Of a stretch of 64,000 bases of DNA, positions 39,577 to 48,856 are shown in pieces (within the stretch, counting starts at the first letter, position 1; every line of letters starts with the position of its first letter). The notes below the pieces were generated by a model. That model was not told the origin of the DNA. It worked only from the letters and a program-made list of their open reading frames with translations, and did no database searches. The DNA lies in contig JAJDVM010000217.1 in NCBI GenBank assembly GCA_022826125.1, positions 1-64,000 on the forward strand, in the 5' to 3' direction. The translations under genes were made by a program, and so were the position numbers. The stretch is from Defluviicoccus sp. (GTDB lineage Bacteria > Pseudomonadota > Alphaproteobacteria > MPNO01).

Positions 39577-40818
39577 TCAGGCGGCGATATCGTCCCGGCG
39601 ATCTTCCGCGCCGGCGAGCTGCGCGCGCTCCCAGTCGGTGATGTAGTCGCGGGTAAGCGGCACGGCGTCCTGGTTGCGGGCGATCTGCATCTGGAACACC
39701 ATCTGGTTCCAGTACTTGAACGCCATTTCGCAGCCCTTCAGGTAAAACTCCCACATCCGGCAGAAACGCTCGTCGTAGAGGTCGGCGATCTGGGCGCGGT
39801 TGGCCTGGAACCGCTGGTGCCAGTGGGACAGCGTCTTGGCGTAGTGGAGCCGCAATATCTCGATGTCCGTGACGTAGAGCTTTTCCCGCTCCAGGGCGGC
39901 CAGCACCTCCGACATCGCCGGCGTATAGCCGCCCGGGAAGATGTACTTCCTGAGCCACGCGCTGGTGGTGCCCGGAGGCTCCATGCGGCCGATGGAATGG
40001 AGCAGGGCGACGCCGTCGTCGGGCAGCAGCTCGCGCAGCTTCGCGAAGAACTCGCGGAAATGCCGGGCGCCGACATGCTCGAACATGCCGACCGAGACGA
40101 TGCGGTCGTACTGGCCGGTGCGGCGGCGGTAGTCCTCGAGCAGGAAGCGCACCCGTCCCGACAGGCCGGCCTCGGCGGCGCGGCGCTCCGCGACCCTGTG
40201 CTGTTCCTCCGACAGGGTCACGCCGGTGACGTCGACATCCGCGACGTCCGCGAGATAGAGCGCGAGCCCGCCCCATCCCGAGCCGATGTCCAGCACCCGC
40301 TGGCCCGGCGCGAGCCGGAGCTTCGCTGCGAGGTGACGTTTCTTGTTGTTCTGCGCCTCTTCCAGCGTGTTGTCGTCGTCGGTGAAGTAGGCGCAGGAAT
40401 ATTGCCGGTCCTTGTCGAGGAACAGGTCGTAGAGCGTGTCGGACAGGTCGTAATGATGGGCGACGTTGCGCCGCGCGCGGCCGATCGGGTTGTGCTGCTG
40501 CAGCCAGCGGGTCCGGCGGTTCAGCCATTCCGACAGCTTGAAGACCGGATTGTCTTCCGCCTCGCTCGAATTGATGCAGCAATACTCGATAAAATCGCCC
40601 AGCGTCCCTTCCTCGATGGTCAGCGTGCCGTCCATATAGGCCTCGCCGACCCGGAGCCACGGGTTGGTGACCAGCTGGAGGTGCAGCCGCCGGTCGTGGA
40701 GCCGCACCGTGCATTCCGGCCCGGGCGATCCTTCGATCCGGTGGGTGCGTCCGTTCGCGTCGATCAGCGTCAGGCTTCCGGTGGACGCCACCTTGCCCAA
40801 CGCCCAGTTGAGCAGCAT
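39577..40818 (-). CDS. Cyclopropane-fatty-acyl-phospholipid synthase family
   Basis: VLDIGSGWGGLALYLADVADVDVTGVTLSEEQHRVAERR..FIEYCCINSS..NVAHHYDLSDTLYDLFLDKDRQYSCAYF. Confidence 0.94.
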   Translation of the reverse strand: MLLNWALGKVASTGSLTLIDANGRTHRIEGSPGPECTVRLHDRRLHLQLVTNPWLRVGEAYMDGTLTIEEGTLGDFIEYCCINSSEAEDNPVFKLSEWLNRRTRWLQQHNPIGRARRNVAHHYDLSDTLYDLFLDKDRQYSCAYFTDDDNTLEEAQNNKKRHLAAKLRLAPGQRVLDIGSGWGGLALYLADVADVDVTGVTLSEEQHRVAERRAAEAGLSGRVRFLLEDYRRRTGQYDRIVSVGMFEHVGARHFREFFAKLRELLPDDGVALLHSIGRMEPPGTTSAWLRKYIFPGGYTPAMSEVLAALEREKLYVTDIEILRLHYAKTLSHWHQRFQANRAQIADLYDERFCRMWEFYLKGCEMAFKYWNQMVFQMQIARNQDAVPLTRDYITDWERAQLAGAEDRRDDIAA

Positions 40819-41150
40819 CGAAACAGCCCCCCGCAGTTGCGCCGGTTCCGGCAACCGGCCGGCAGGTCCGGAGCGTGCCGCAAAATTTTAACGCCGCGTT
40901 TCCCTCGCTCCAACGGTCAATTCACGCGATGCGAACCGGCCCGTCGTCGTCTTTCCGCCCGACTTCCGCGGAGCCGGCGCCTGCTTTCCGCTCCTTGCCG
41001 AGTCGTTGTGGATAGTGGCGCCAATCGCCCCGATACTGTAGGTTCGTCCGGGTAACCGCCATTGACCCCGAAGGGTTCACGGGCTAACCCTAGCCGCGGC
41101 GAAACGCACCGGACAGCAAACCGCTTCCGACCGACGGAGGAGATACGAGA

Positions 41151-41435
41151 ATGAAGATTTTGAAGACCTGCGCGCTCGTCGCGCTGCCCGCGATGTTCCT
41201 CGCGGCCTGCGACACGGTGCAGATGAGCCGGTTCGAGGCCACGGAAGCGACCGCGAAGCAGGCCGCCGACGCGGCCGCTGCGGCGGGCGCCAAGGCCGAT
41301 GCCGCCGGCAAGCGTGCCGAAGATGCGGCCCGCGCCGCCGAACGCGCCGCCGCCGCCGCCGAGCGCGCCGCCAGTCAGGCCGCCGAAGCGATCGAGAAGG
41401 CGAACCGCATGATGCAAGCCAAGATGCGCAAGTAA
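41151..41435 (+). CDS. Small Ala-rich Lpp-like (alanine-zipper) lipoprotein
   Basis: Lipobox FLAAC; heptad-like A-rich coil; C-terminal MMQAKMRK similar to Lpp/OprI-type proteins. Confidence 0.8.
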   Translation: MKILKTCALVALPAMFLAACDTVQMSRFEATEATAKQAADAAAAAGAKADAAGKRAEDAARAAERAAAAAERAASQAAEAIEKANRMMQAKMRK

Positions 41436-41457
41436 CGGTTTCTCCGGTATGGGGCCG

Positions 41458-41489
41458 GGCGATCCCGGACGCGAACGTCCGGGATCGCC
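41458..41489. terminator. Putative bidirectional terminator hairpin
   Basis: GGCGATCCCGGACG-CGAA-CGTCCGGGATCGCC, perfect 14-bp stem between convergent genes; no clear U-tract. Confidence 0.6.
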
Positions 41490-41501
41490 TGTCTCCGGAA
41501 G

Positions 41502-42539
41502 TCAGCCCGCGGCGTCGGCGGGCTTCAGTACGCTAACCGGGAGACCGCTCCGCCGCCGAAGGGTCCGGCGGATCGTGGGCCAGTCGAGTCGGCCCGCCTC
41601 GGTGCGCGCGGCGTAAATCAGCCGGTACGCGACCTCCGGGGCGCTTGCCCGCGTCATCAGATCCCCGGCTTCCACCTCGTCCGCCTGAGCCTGGGTCGGA
41701 TGCGCCTCCAGCATCAGCTCACGACCCACCCAGGCGATCTTGACCGGCTGGTCGACCACGGTGACCGGGGTGCCCACCGGGATTTCCCCGAACAGCCGCG
41801 CGATGTCCTCCGGATAGAGCCGCACGCAGCCATGCGAGGCGCGCCGCCCGATTCCGTACGGCATGTTGGTCCCGTGCAGCAGGTAGGCGTTCCAGCCGAG
41901 ATAGAGGGCGTGCGAGCCGAGCGGGTTGTCGGGGCCGGGCGGAACCGCTTTCGGGAGGTACGGACGCTCGGCCCGGATCGACTTCGGCACGTACCAGGTC
42001 GGCCGCTTCTTCTTGCGCACGATCTTCGTGCGCCCGGTGGGAGTCCACCAGCCTTCCCGGCCGATTCCCACCGGGAACGAGACCACGGTTCTGCCGTCCG
42101 GCTTGAAATGATAGAGCCGCTGATCCCCCAGGTTGAGCACGAGCCCCTTCTTGCCGGCCTCCGGCACGATATGAGCGGTCGGGATCAGGATCTCGGTGCC
42201 GGCGCCGGGCAGCCACGGATCGACGTGCCGATTGGCCGCCAGCAGCTCGGTGTAGCCCAGGTTGAATCGGCGCGGAAGGTCGATCAGCGTGTCTTCGTAC
42301 TTCGCCCGGTAGCGGATCGTCTGGCCGATCATCGTCGGGTAGGCGGACGCGCCGGGCGCGGGCGTCCGGGCCGCGCCGGCGGCGTCCTCCGCCGCGCCCG
42401 CCGGAGCGGCGGCCAGCAACGCCGCGATGCCGAGCGCTAGCGCGGAAACGGGCGAAAGGCCCGCACCGGCGCGCCGGCGGTCGCGCTTCGATATACGGTC
42501 CCCGTTTCCGATCGCGTGCGGTCGGCCCTGCCAGCGCAT
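41502..42539 (-). CDS. L,D-transpeptidase (YkuD) with LysM-like region
   Basis: HGTNMPYGIGRRASHGCVRLYPEDI; RYRAKYEDTLIDLPRRFNLGYTELLAANRHVDPW. Confidence 0.93.
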   Translation of the reverse strand: MRWQGRPHAIGNGDRISKRDRRRAGAGLSPVSALALGIAALLAAAPAGAAEDAAGAARTPAPGASAYPTMIGQTIRYRAKYEDTLIDLPRRFNLGYTELLAANRHVDPWLPGAGTEILIPTAHIVPEAGKKGLVLNLGDQRLYHFKPDGRTVVSFPVGIGREGWWTPTGRTKIVRKKKRPTWYVPKSIRAERPYLPKAVPPGPDNPLGSHALYLGWNAYLLHGTNMPYGIGRRASHGCVRLYPEDIARLFGEIPVGTPVTVVDQPVKIAWVGRELMLEAHPTQAQADEVEAGDLMTRASAPEVAYRLIYAARTEAGRLDWPTIRRTLRRRSGLPVSVLKPADAAG

Positions 42540-42620
42540 CACGGCGTCCTTTTCGCGAAGTGCCTCATTCGCTAGATTGGCGCCGCCATTATAACAGACC
42601 GCGTCGTTGGAGGGTTGTCC

Positions 42621-43244
42621 ATGGACCGCATCATTGTCGGGATCACCGGCGCCACCGGCACGATCTACGGCGTGCGGCTGATGGAGATGCTGCGCCAGAC
42701 GAACGCGTACGAAATCCATCTCGTGATGAGCCGGTCGGCCAAGCTGACGCTCAAGATGGAGCACGACGTCGACATCGCCCATATCAACGCGCTCGCCCAC
42801 GAGGTGCACGAGGTCGGCAATATCGGGGCGTCGATCTCGTCCGGATCCTTCCATTCGAGGGGCATGATCATCGCGCCCTGCTCGATCAAGACGATGTCCA
42901 ACGTCGCCATGGGCAATACCGGCGACCTGATCAGCCGCGCCGCCGATGTCGTGCTCAAGGAGCGGCGCACGCTGCTGGTGGCGATTCGCGAGACGCCGCT
43001 CCATTCCGGCCATCTCGACAACCTGGTTCGGCTGAGCAGGCTCGGGGCGGTCATATTTCCGCCGGTCCCCGCGTTCTACAACCGGCCCGTGACGCTGCAG
43101 GACATCGTCGACCAGAGCTGCATGAGGATGCTCGACCAGTTCGACATCCACATCGAATCCGCGCCCCGCTGGGGCGAGGAGGGCGGCGTGCCCGCGGTCG
43201 GCCAGAAGATCGTCGGCGGCAAGGCGGTCGCGGCGGAGGACTAG
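42621..43244 (+). CDS. UbiX-family flavin prenyltransferase
   Basis: IIVGITGATGTIYGVRLMEML..SGSFHSRGMIIAPCSIKTMSNVAMG.. Confidence 0.93.
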   Translation: MDRIIVGITGATGTIYGVRLMEMLRQTNAYEIHLVMSRSAKLTLKMEHDVDIAHINALAHEVHEVGNIGASISSGSFHSRGMIIAPCSIKTMSNVAMGNTGDLISRAADVVLKERRTLLVAIRETPLHSGHLDNLVRLSRLGAVIFPPVPAFYNRPVTLQDIVDQSCMRMLDQFDIHIESAPRWGEEGGVPAVGQKIVGGKAVAAED

Positions 43245-43380
43245 GACCTAGCCGGTTCCCTGGCCGGACACCGGCCTCGGCTAATTCCAACCGACGGTAG
43301 TGCTGTTCGATCGGCGCTCCTCTTGATTCGTCCGACTTGCGCCCGCTATATTTGCCCAGAGCAGGCGACGGAATTGGACC

Positions 43381-43572
43381 ATGATCACCCGGGCCGACGC
43401 CCCTGAAGACGCTTTCGGTCAACGGCTGGCGAGGATCGAATCTTTCATGGAGCACGTTGCCACCCGCGAGGATGTGCTCAACCTCAAGGCGTGGATTTTG
43501 CTCAGGGCCTTAGGCGCCATCGCGGGCGGAGCCATGCTCGCGATCGCGGTCGTCCAGTTGTTCGTCAGGTAA
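43381..43572 (+). CDS. Small single-TM protein
   Basis: MITRADAPEDAFGQRLARIESFMEHVATREDVLNLKAWILLRALGAIAGGAMLAIAVVQLFVR. Confidence 0.55.
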   Translation: MITRADAPEDAFGQRLARIESFMEHVATREDVLNLKAWILLRALGAIAGGAMLAIAVVQLFVR

Positions 43573-43579
43573 CGGATCG

Positions 43580-44371
43580 TCAGTCCAGCCTGACTTCGGC
43601 CGTCCCCAGCCCTTCGATCTCGACCCGCGCCGTCGCGGGGAAGCGCTCCAGCCAGACCGTCTTCACGAGGGAACCCGTCATCGCCAAATCGCCCGCGCGG
43701 AGGATCGCGCCGCTCCGGCCGAGCGCCCCGGCGAGCCAGGCAACCGCGTCGAGAGGGTGACCCAGCACGTCGGCGCCGTTGCCCCGGCCGGTCTCGGCCC
43801 CGTCGATCAGGGTCCGGCCCGCGACGGTATCGAGCGCCATGGGATCGCAACCCGTTGCCGGGGATCCGAGGACGCAGGCCGCCTGGAAGAAATCGTCCGC
43901 GATCAGGGTCGGGGTGCCGAGAGCGGTCCAGTCGCCGTAGCGGTTGTCCACGATCTCGATCGCCGGCATGACTTCGGCGATCGCCGCCGCCGCGTCCTCG
44001 CGGGTGGGAAGCCGGCCGCGCGCGTCGAGATCGGCGCCGAGCCGGACCGCGATCTCGCACTCGACGCCGGGCGCGATGAAACCGGACGATGGCATTGCGG
44101 TCCCGCTTCGATGGACATCGCCCGCGCGAACGCCGCCATGGACCGGCGCGTCGACCCCCAGCATCGCCTGCATGACGGGGGTCGTGCAGCCGAGCTTGTA
44201 GCCCGCCGGCGGCGGATCGCCCCGTTCGGAGAACCACGCGCGCAGCGCCCGCTGGATACGGTAGCCGCCCGTCTCGTCCGCCGGCCGCACCGATTCCGGG
44301 AGCGCGTCCACCGGCGCGCTGGTCAGACGCGCCTCGCCGAGCAGCGCCGCCGCGGTCTCCTCGGAGGTCAC
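43580..44371 (-). CDS. 2-keto-4-pentenoate hydratase/fumarylacetoacetase-fold protein
   Basis: GYKLGCTTPVMQAMLGVDAPVHGGV..FIAPGVECEIAVRLGADL; GTGA overlap with the upstream gene. Confidence 0.85.
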   Translation of the reverse strand: MTSEETAAALLGEARLTSAPVDALPESVRPADETGGYRIQRALRAWFSERGDPPPAGYKLGCTTPVMQAMLGVDAPVHGGVRAGDVHRSGTAMPSSGFIAPGVECEIAVRLGADLDARGRLPTREDAAAAIAEVMPAIEIVDNRYGDWTALGTPTLIADDFFQAACVLGSPATGCDPMALDTVAGRTLIDGAETGRGNGADVLGHPLDAVAWLAGALGRSGAILRAGDLAMTGSLVKTVWLERFPATARVEIEGLGTAEVRLD

Positions 44372-45087
44372 ACCACCGGCCGTTCGTCCTCGAAGCGGGC
44401 GGCCTTCCGGGCCGCGTTCCTCGCCCGCTCGGCGGCGCAATCCTCGAACAGCGTATCGGGGTAGAGGTCGCGGAAATCCCCGATCACCCGGTCGAAGTCG
44501 AAATCCGACCAGACGCCGTGGTCCCTGATGTATTCCATGTGGCGCCGGCCCCGGCCGTCGAACTCCTGGAACAGCGCGTGTTCCGTGCCGTCGAACTCGG
44601 TCGGCAGCACGTCGAACTTCTCGCAGAGCTCGAGATTGAAGGTCGCCGCCGCCTTGATCCAGCGCCCCTCCAGATGGAGCACCGCGTAGCCGTGGTGGAT
44701 GAACAGGTTGCTGCCCCCCATCAGCCTCAGCAGGCGCTCGGTGCAGAGATGGTTGGTCACGTCCGACAGCCCGAGCCCGGCAGGGATGCCGAGGGCTCGC
44801 GCGCAGGCGACGAGGAGGTTGCCCTTCGGCACGCAGAAGGCCGCTCCCGCCTCCAGCACGCGGCTCGCCCGATAGTCCGCGCGGTCGTCGGAGATGGTGT
44901 AGGGGTCGTAGCGGATCTCGTCGCGGATCGCGTAGAACAGCGCCACGGCCCTGGCGACCGGGGTATCGGCGCCGGCGGTCTTGGCAAGCGCGAACTCCCC
45001 GACGGCGGGCGTGTCGTGGTCGAAATACCAGGTGGGCTCCAGGTAAAGCGCGCCCGGCTCCGGAAAGCCCCCTTCGACATGCTCCAT
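44368..45087 (-). CDS. Transglutaminase-like domain protein
   Basis: AFCVPKGNLLVACARALGIPAGLGLSDVTNH..YAVLHLEGRWIKAAATFN. Confidence 0.85.
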   Translation of the reverse strand: MEHVEGGFPEPGALYLEPTWYFDHDTPAVGEFALAKTAGADTPVARAVALFYAIRDEIRYDPYTISDDRADYRASRVLEAGAAFCVPKGNLLVACARALGIPAGLGLSDVTNHLCTERLLRLMGGSNLFIHHGYAVLHLEGRWIKAAATFNLELCEKFDVLPTEFDGTEHALFQEFDGRGRRHMEYIRDHGVWSDFDFDRVIGDFRDLYPDTLFEDCAAERARNAARKAARFEDERPVV

Positions 45088-45202
45088 CGCGATTTCTCCC
45101 CCCGCGCCCGCGGCCGGCGGCACCATAGGTACCCGCCCTCCGCGCTGCAACTTCGGGAAATGTTGGTATGATGCGCGCCGTTCGAGAGGAGAGGGTGCCC
45201 GG

Positions 45203-46699
45203 ATGCCGAAGGACGGAGCCAAGCACAGGGAGAGCCTGAGAGACGGGCGCGAGGTCTATCTCGACGGCGTCCGCGTCGGCGACGTCACCGTTCATCCGGC
45301 CTATCGGAACGCGGTCGATTCCGCCTGCGCGCTCTACGATTTCCAGTGCCGCCCCGAGAATCTCGACCTGATGACGTTCGAATCGCCGACGAGCGGCGGG
45401 CGGGTCAACCGCGCCTGGCAGCTCACCAAGTCCTATGACGAGCTGGTCCAGCGCCGCAAGGCGATCGTCGCCTGGATGCGGCTCTCCGGGGGCTGGCTCG
45501 GCCGGTCGCCCGACCACATCGCCTCCTCGATGGCGGGGCAGGTGATGGGCATCCATCTGTTCCGCCGGCACAGCGAGGAGCGCGCCCAGGCGCTGCTCGA
45601 TTACTACGCCTGGGCCCGGGACAACGACATCTACATGACCTACGTCATCATCAACCCGCAGGCCGACCGGTCGAAGGACACCGGCGAGCAGGGCGACGAG
45701 TTCCTGACCTGCGGGGTGGTCGACGAGGACCCGGAAGGCATCACGGTGCGCGGCGCGAAGATGCTGGGCACCGGCTCGATCATGGCGAACGAGGTGCTGT
45801 GCGCGAACATCCAGCCGCTCAAGCCGGGCGAGGAGAAATACGCGATCTCCTTCGCCGTGCCGATGGCTCAGAAGGGCGTCAAGGTGATGTCCCGGCGCTC
45901 CTACGAGGGCTCGGTGACGACCGAGTACGACTATCCGCTGTCGACCCATTTCGACGAGAACGACGCGCTGATCTATTTCGACGATGTGAAGGTCCCCTGG
46001 GAGCGGGTGTTCGTCTATCGCGACACCGACATGGCGCGGGCCCAGTTCTCCGACACCTACGCGCATTACATGCAGAACTACCAGGCCCAGACCCGCCTGA
46101 TGGTGAAGATGCAGTTTCTCGTCGGCGTCGCGCACAAGATCACCGAGACCATCGGCACCGCGACCATCCCCTCGGTCCGCGAGCAGCTCGGCCACCTCGC
46201 CGCGCAGACCGCGATGGTCAAAGGGCTGGTCTACGGCATGGAGGCGGGCGGCGGCGAATATCACGGCTACTACGTTCCCGACCGCAACCTGATGTACACC
46301 TCCCAGGTCCTGACCCAGGAGCTCTACCCCAACTTCATCACCAAGCTCCGCGAGCTCGCGGGTGGCGCGCTGATCATGCTGCCGTCCTCGGCGAAGGACT
46401 TCGCCAACCCGGCGCTCGCCGACTATATCGAGCGCACCCAGCAATCGCCGGTGTCGGACCCCGAATCCCGGGTGAAGTTCCTGAAGCTCGCCTGGGACGC
46501 GATCGGCTCCGAGTTCGCCTCGCGCCACGCCCAGTACGAGATGTTCTATGCCGGCGCGCAGTTCGTCACCCGGAACCACGCCTACCGCACCTACGACTGG
46601 CAGGCGGCGACCGGCCTCGTCGACGAGATGCTCGCCCGCTACGACCTCGCCGCCTCGATGGGCCCGGCCACAGGCGAAGCGAGCGAGGCGGCGGAGTAG
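45203..46699 (+). CDS. HpaB-family (4-hydroxyphenylacetate 3-monooxygenase-type) flavin-dependent hydroxylase
   Basis: YHGYYVPDRNLMYTSQVLTQELYPNFITKLRELAGG; KVPWERVFVYRDTDMA. Confidence 0.9.
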   Translation: MPKDGAKHRESLRDGREVYLDGVRVGDVTVHPAYRNAVDSACALYDFQCRPENLDLMTFESPTSGGRVNRAWQLTKSYDELVQRRKAIVAWMRLSGGWLGRSPDHIASSMAGQVMGIHLFRRHSEERAQALLDYYAWARDNDIYMTYVIINPQADRSKDTGEQGDEFLTCGVVDEDPEGITVRGAKMLGTGSIMANEVLCANIQPLKPGEEKYAISFAVPMAQKGVKVMSRRSYEGSVTTEYDYPLSTHFDENDALIYFDDVKVPWERVFVYRDTDMARAQFSDTYAHYMQNYQAQTRLMVKMQFLVGVAHKITETIGTATIPSVREQLGHLAAQTAMVKGLVYGMEAGGGEYHGYYVPDRNLMYTSQVLTQELYPNFITKLRELAGGALIMLPSSAKDFANPALADYIERTQQSPVSDPESRVKFLKLAWDAIGSEFASRHAQYEMFYAGAQFVTRNHAYRTYDWQAATGLVDEMLARYDLAASMGPATGEASEAAE

Positions 46700-46736
46700 G
46701 GGAGGGCGGTCGCCCGCGGTCCGGCGGAACCGCCTC

Positions 46737-47069
46737 TCAGCTCTCCACGTGAGAGGTTATGCGCGGCGTGCCCTTGAATGGAGCGACCTCGATCTCTCCG
46801 GCCCGGCTGCGGGTCCGGGCGATGTCGTAGCTGTTCTGCATCCTCATAAGCGTGTCCATCGACACGCCGAACGCCTTCTCGATCCTCAGCGCCATCTCCG
46901 GCGAGAGGCGGGCGCGCCGGTTGAGAACGGCCGACAGCGCGGCGCGTGTCACGCCCAACGCCCGGGCCGCCTCCGTAACCGAGAGGCCGAGGGCTTCGAT
47001 AATCTCGTGCTTCACGAAACCGCCGGGATGGACGGGCTCCTTCATGCGGATGCCTTGCGTTGAATTCAT
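46737..47069 (-). CDS. HigA-type antitoxin (XRE HTH)
   Basis: VHPGGFVKHEIIEALGLSVTEAARALGVTRAALSAVLNRRARLSPEMALRIEKAFGVS. Confidence 0.9.
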   Translation of the reverse strand: MNSTQGIRMKEPVHPGGFVKHEIIEALGLSVTEAARALGVTRAALSAVLNRRARLSPEMALRIEKAFGVSMDTLMRMQNSYDIARTRSRAGEIEVAPFKGTPRITSHVES

Positions 47070-47110
47070 TTCCGGCCCTCAGTGGCAGTCCTCATAATCG
47101 AGCACGACCC

Positions 47111-47404
47111 TCACGTTCGGCCGTCACGACGCGCCCTGCGGGCTTCGGCGATGTCGGCGAGAATCTCTTCCATCATTTCGTCCTCGGAGCGTCCGGCATC
47201 GTCGGGCGAAGGCTCGGACCGCGCCAGAATGGATGCGATCCGGTCGGCGGACGCTCCGCGGTCCACCACGTCCTTGGGACGCAGGAGGATGCCGTCGCCG
47301 ACGAGGGTCGCCTCCATGAGGTCGCCTTCGCGCAAATCGAGCCCCTTGCGGAGTTTCGCGGGGATGGTGACCTGGAACTTCGGCTTCACGGTGACCAGGG
47401 GCAT
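47111..47404 (-). CDS. AbrB/SpoVT-family antitoxin
   Basis: MPLVTVKPKFQVTIPAKLRKGLDLREGDLMEATLVGDGILLRPKDVVDR. Confidence 0.9.
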   Translation of the reverse strand: MPLVTVKPKFQVTIPAKLRKGLDLREGDLMEATLVGDGILLRPKDVVDRGASADRIASILARSEPSPDDAGRSEDEMMEEILADIAEARRARRDGRT

Positions 47405-47593
47405 CGCGGGCCTCGTATGACATCGGTTGGAAATTCATACTTTCGTACCACACGATACCGCAAACCGGAATACGCAGAATCGACGGCCACGCCCCCGCCC
47501 TAGCCGTCCTCCGCCGAATCCGCCTATAACCGGCGTCAACGGGGTCCCTCGATTGCCGCGCCTGTCCGGGGGGTTGCCGGGCACGGGGGTCCC

Positions 47594-48856
47594 TTGGCCG
47601 CAGGACGATCGACCGACATCGACGCGCGCTCGACCGGCAGGGGCTGGGTCGTCGTCGGCGCGCTGTTCCTGATGCTCGGCATCGTGATCACCGCGCGCAA
47701 TTCCATCGGGTTATTGATGCCCTACCTCAAGGAGGATCTGGGCTGGAGCTACGGCTTCGTCTCGTCCGCGGGCGCGGTCATGCTGGCCACGATGGCGCTG
47801 GTCGCGCCCGCCGCCGGGATGGCGATCGACCGGCACGGCCCGCGGCCGGTCTACGCCCTCGGCATGTCGCTCGCCGCGATCGCGATCGGGCTCGCATCCG
47901 TCATGTCCGAGCCATGGCAACTGGTGCTGTTCATCGGCATCGTCGGCGGCATCGGCTTTGCCGCGATCTCCCCCTCGCTGGTGTCGACCACCGTCGCGGC
48001 CCATTTCGACCGCGGTCTCGGCCTCGCCACCGGGGTGGCGGTATCGGGCAGCACCGCGGGCCAGATCGCGCTCATGCCGTTGCTGGCCCTGCTGATCGGG
48101 CTGTTCGGATGGCGTTCCAGCCTGGCGATCGCGGCCGCCGCCATCGTTGCCACCGCGATCGCGGTCAATCTTCTGATCGGGCGGCGCGATGCGACCGCCG
48201 GCGCGGCCCCGGCCATGCCGGCTCGCGGCTCGCGCCCGCGTTTTCGCGCCGTGATGTCCGGGCTCGCCCGCCAGCGGACGTTCTGGCTGCTCGCCGGCGG
48301 CTTCGCGATCTGCGGCTTCACCACCGGGGGCGTGATCAAGATTCACCTGATCCCCTATGCCGTCGCCTGCGGCTTCCCCCCGCTCGAAAGCGCCACCGCC
48401 TATGGGGTGATGTCCGCGTTCAGCCTCGCCGGCATGATCGCGTTCGGCCATCTTTCGGACCGTTTCCACCGTCCGGCGCTGCTCGCCTCCATCTACTTCA
48501 TGCGGGCGCTCACCTTCCTCGTTCTCCTGCAGATTCCCGGAAGCTCGACGCTCCTCTTCGCCTTCGCGATCCTGTTCGGCATGTTCGATTACGCAACCTT
48601 CCCGATCGTCGCCAGCCTCGTGGCGAGCCACATGGGAAGGCACATCATGGGCTTCACGATGGGACTCATCTTCGCCGCGCATTCGCTCGGCGCGGCGGCG
48701 GGCTCCTTCCTCGGGGGCCACCTGTTCGAGCTTTTCGCGCGTTACGACTGGGTGTGGATCGTGTCCTTCGCGCTCGCGCTCGCGGCCGCGCTGCTTTCGA
48801 TCCTGATCCGCGAGAACCGCGACCGAAGTCCCGCCCTCGCGCCCGCCGGGGCCTGA
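47594..48856 (+). CDS. MFS transporter
   Basis: 12-TM pattern; GLLMPYLKEDLGWSYGFVSSAGAVMLATMALVAPAAGMAIDRHGPRPV. Confidence 0.93.
   Translation: MAAGRSTDIDARSTGRGWVVVGALFLMLGIVITARNSIGLLMPYLKEDLGWSYGFVSSAGAVMLATMALVAPAAGMAIDRHGPRPVYALGMSLAAIAIGLASVMSEPWQLVLFIGIVGGIGFAAISPSLVSTTVAAHFDRGLGLATGVAVSGSTAGQIALMPLLALLIGLFGWRSSLAIAAAAIVATAIAVNLLIGRRDATAGAAPAMPARGSRPRFRAVMSGLARQRTFWLLAGGFAICGFTTGGVIKIHLIPYAVACGFPPLESATAYGVMSAFSLAGMIAFGHLSDRFHRPALLASIYFMRALTFLVLLQIPGSSTLLFAFAILFGMFDYATFPIVASLVASHMGRHIMGFTMGLIFAAHSLGAAAGSFLGGHLFELFARYDWVWIVSFALALAAALLSILIRENRDRSPALAPAGA

Noticed and set aside
43580-46579. 999-aa minus-strand ORF spanning the hydratase and HpaB regions
   Set aside because: Frame artefact: its upstream part is antisense to the HpaB-family gene; only the C-terminal part (43580-44371) is a plausible protein.
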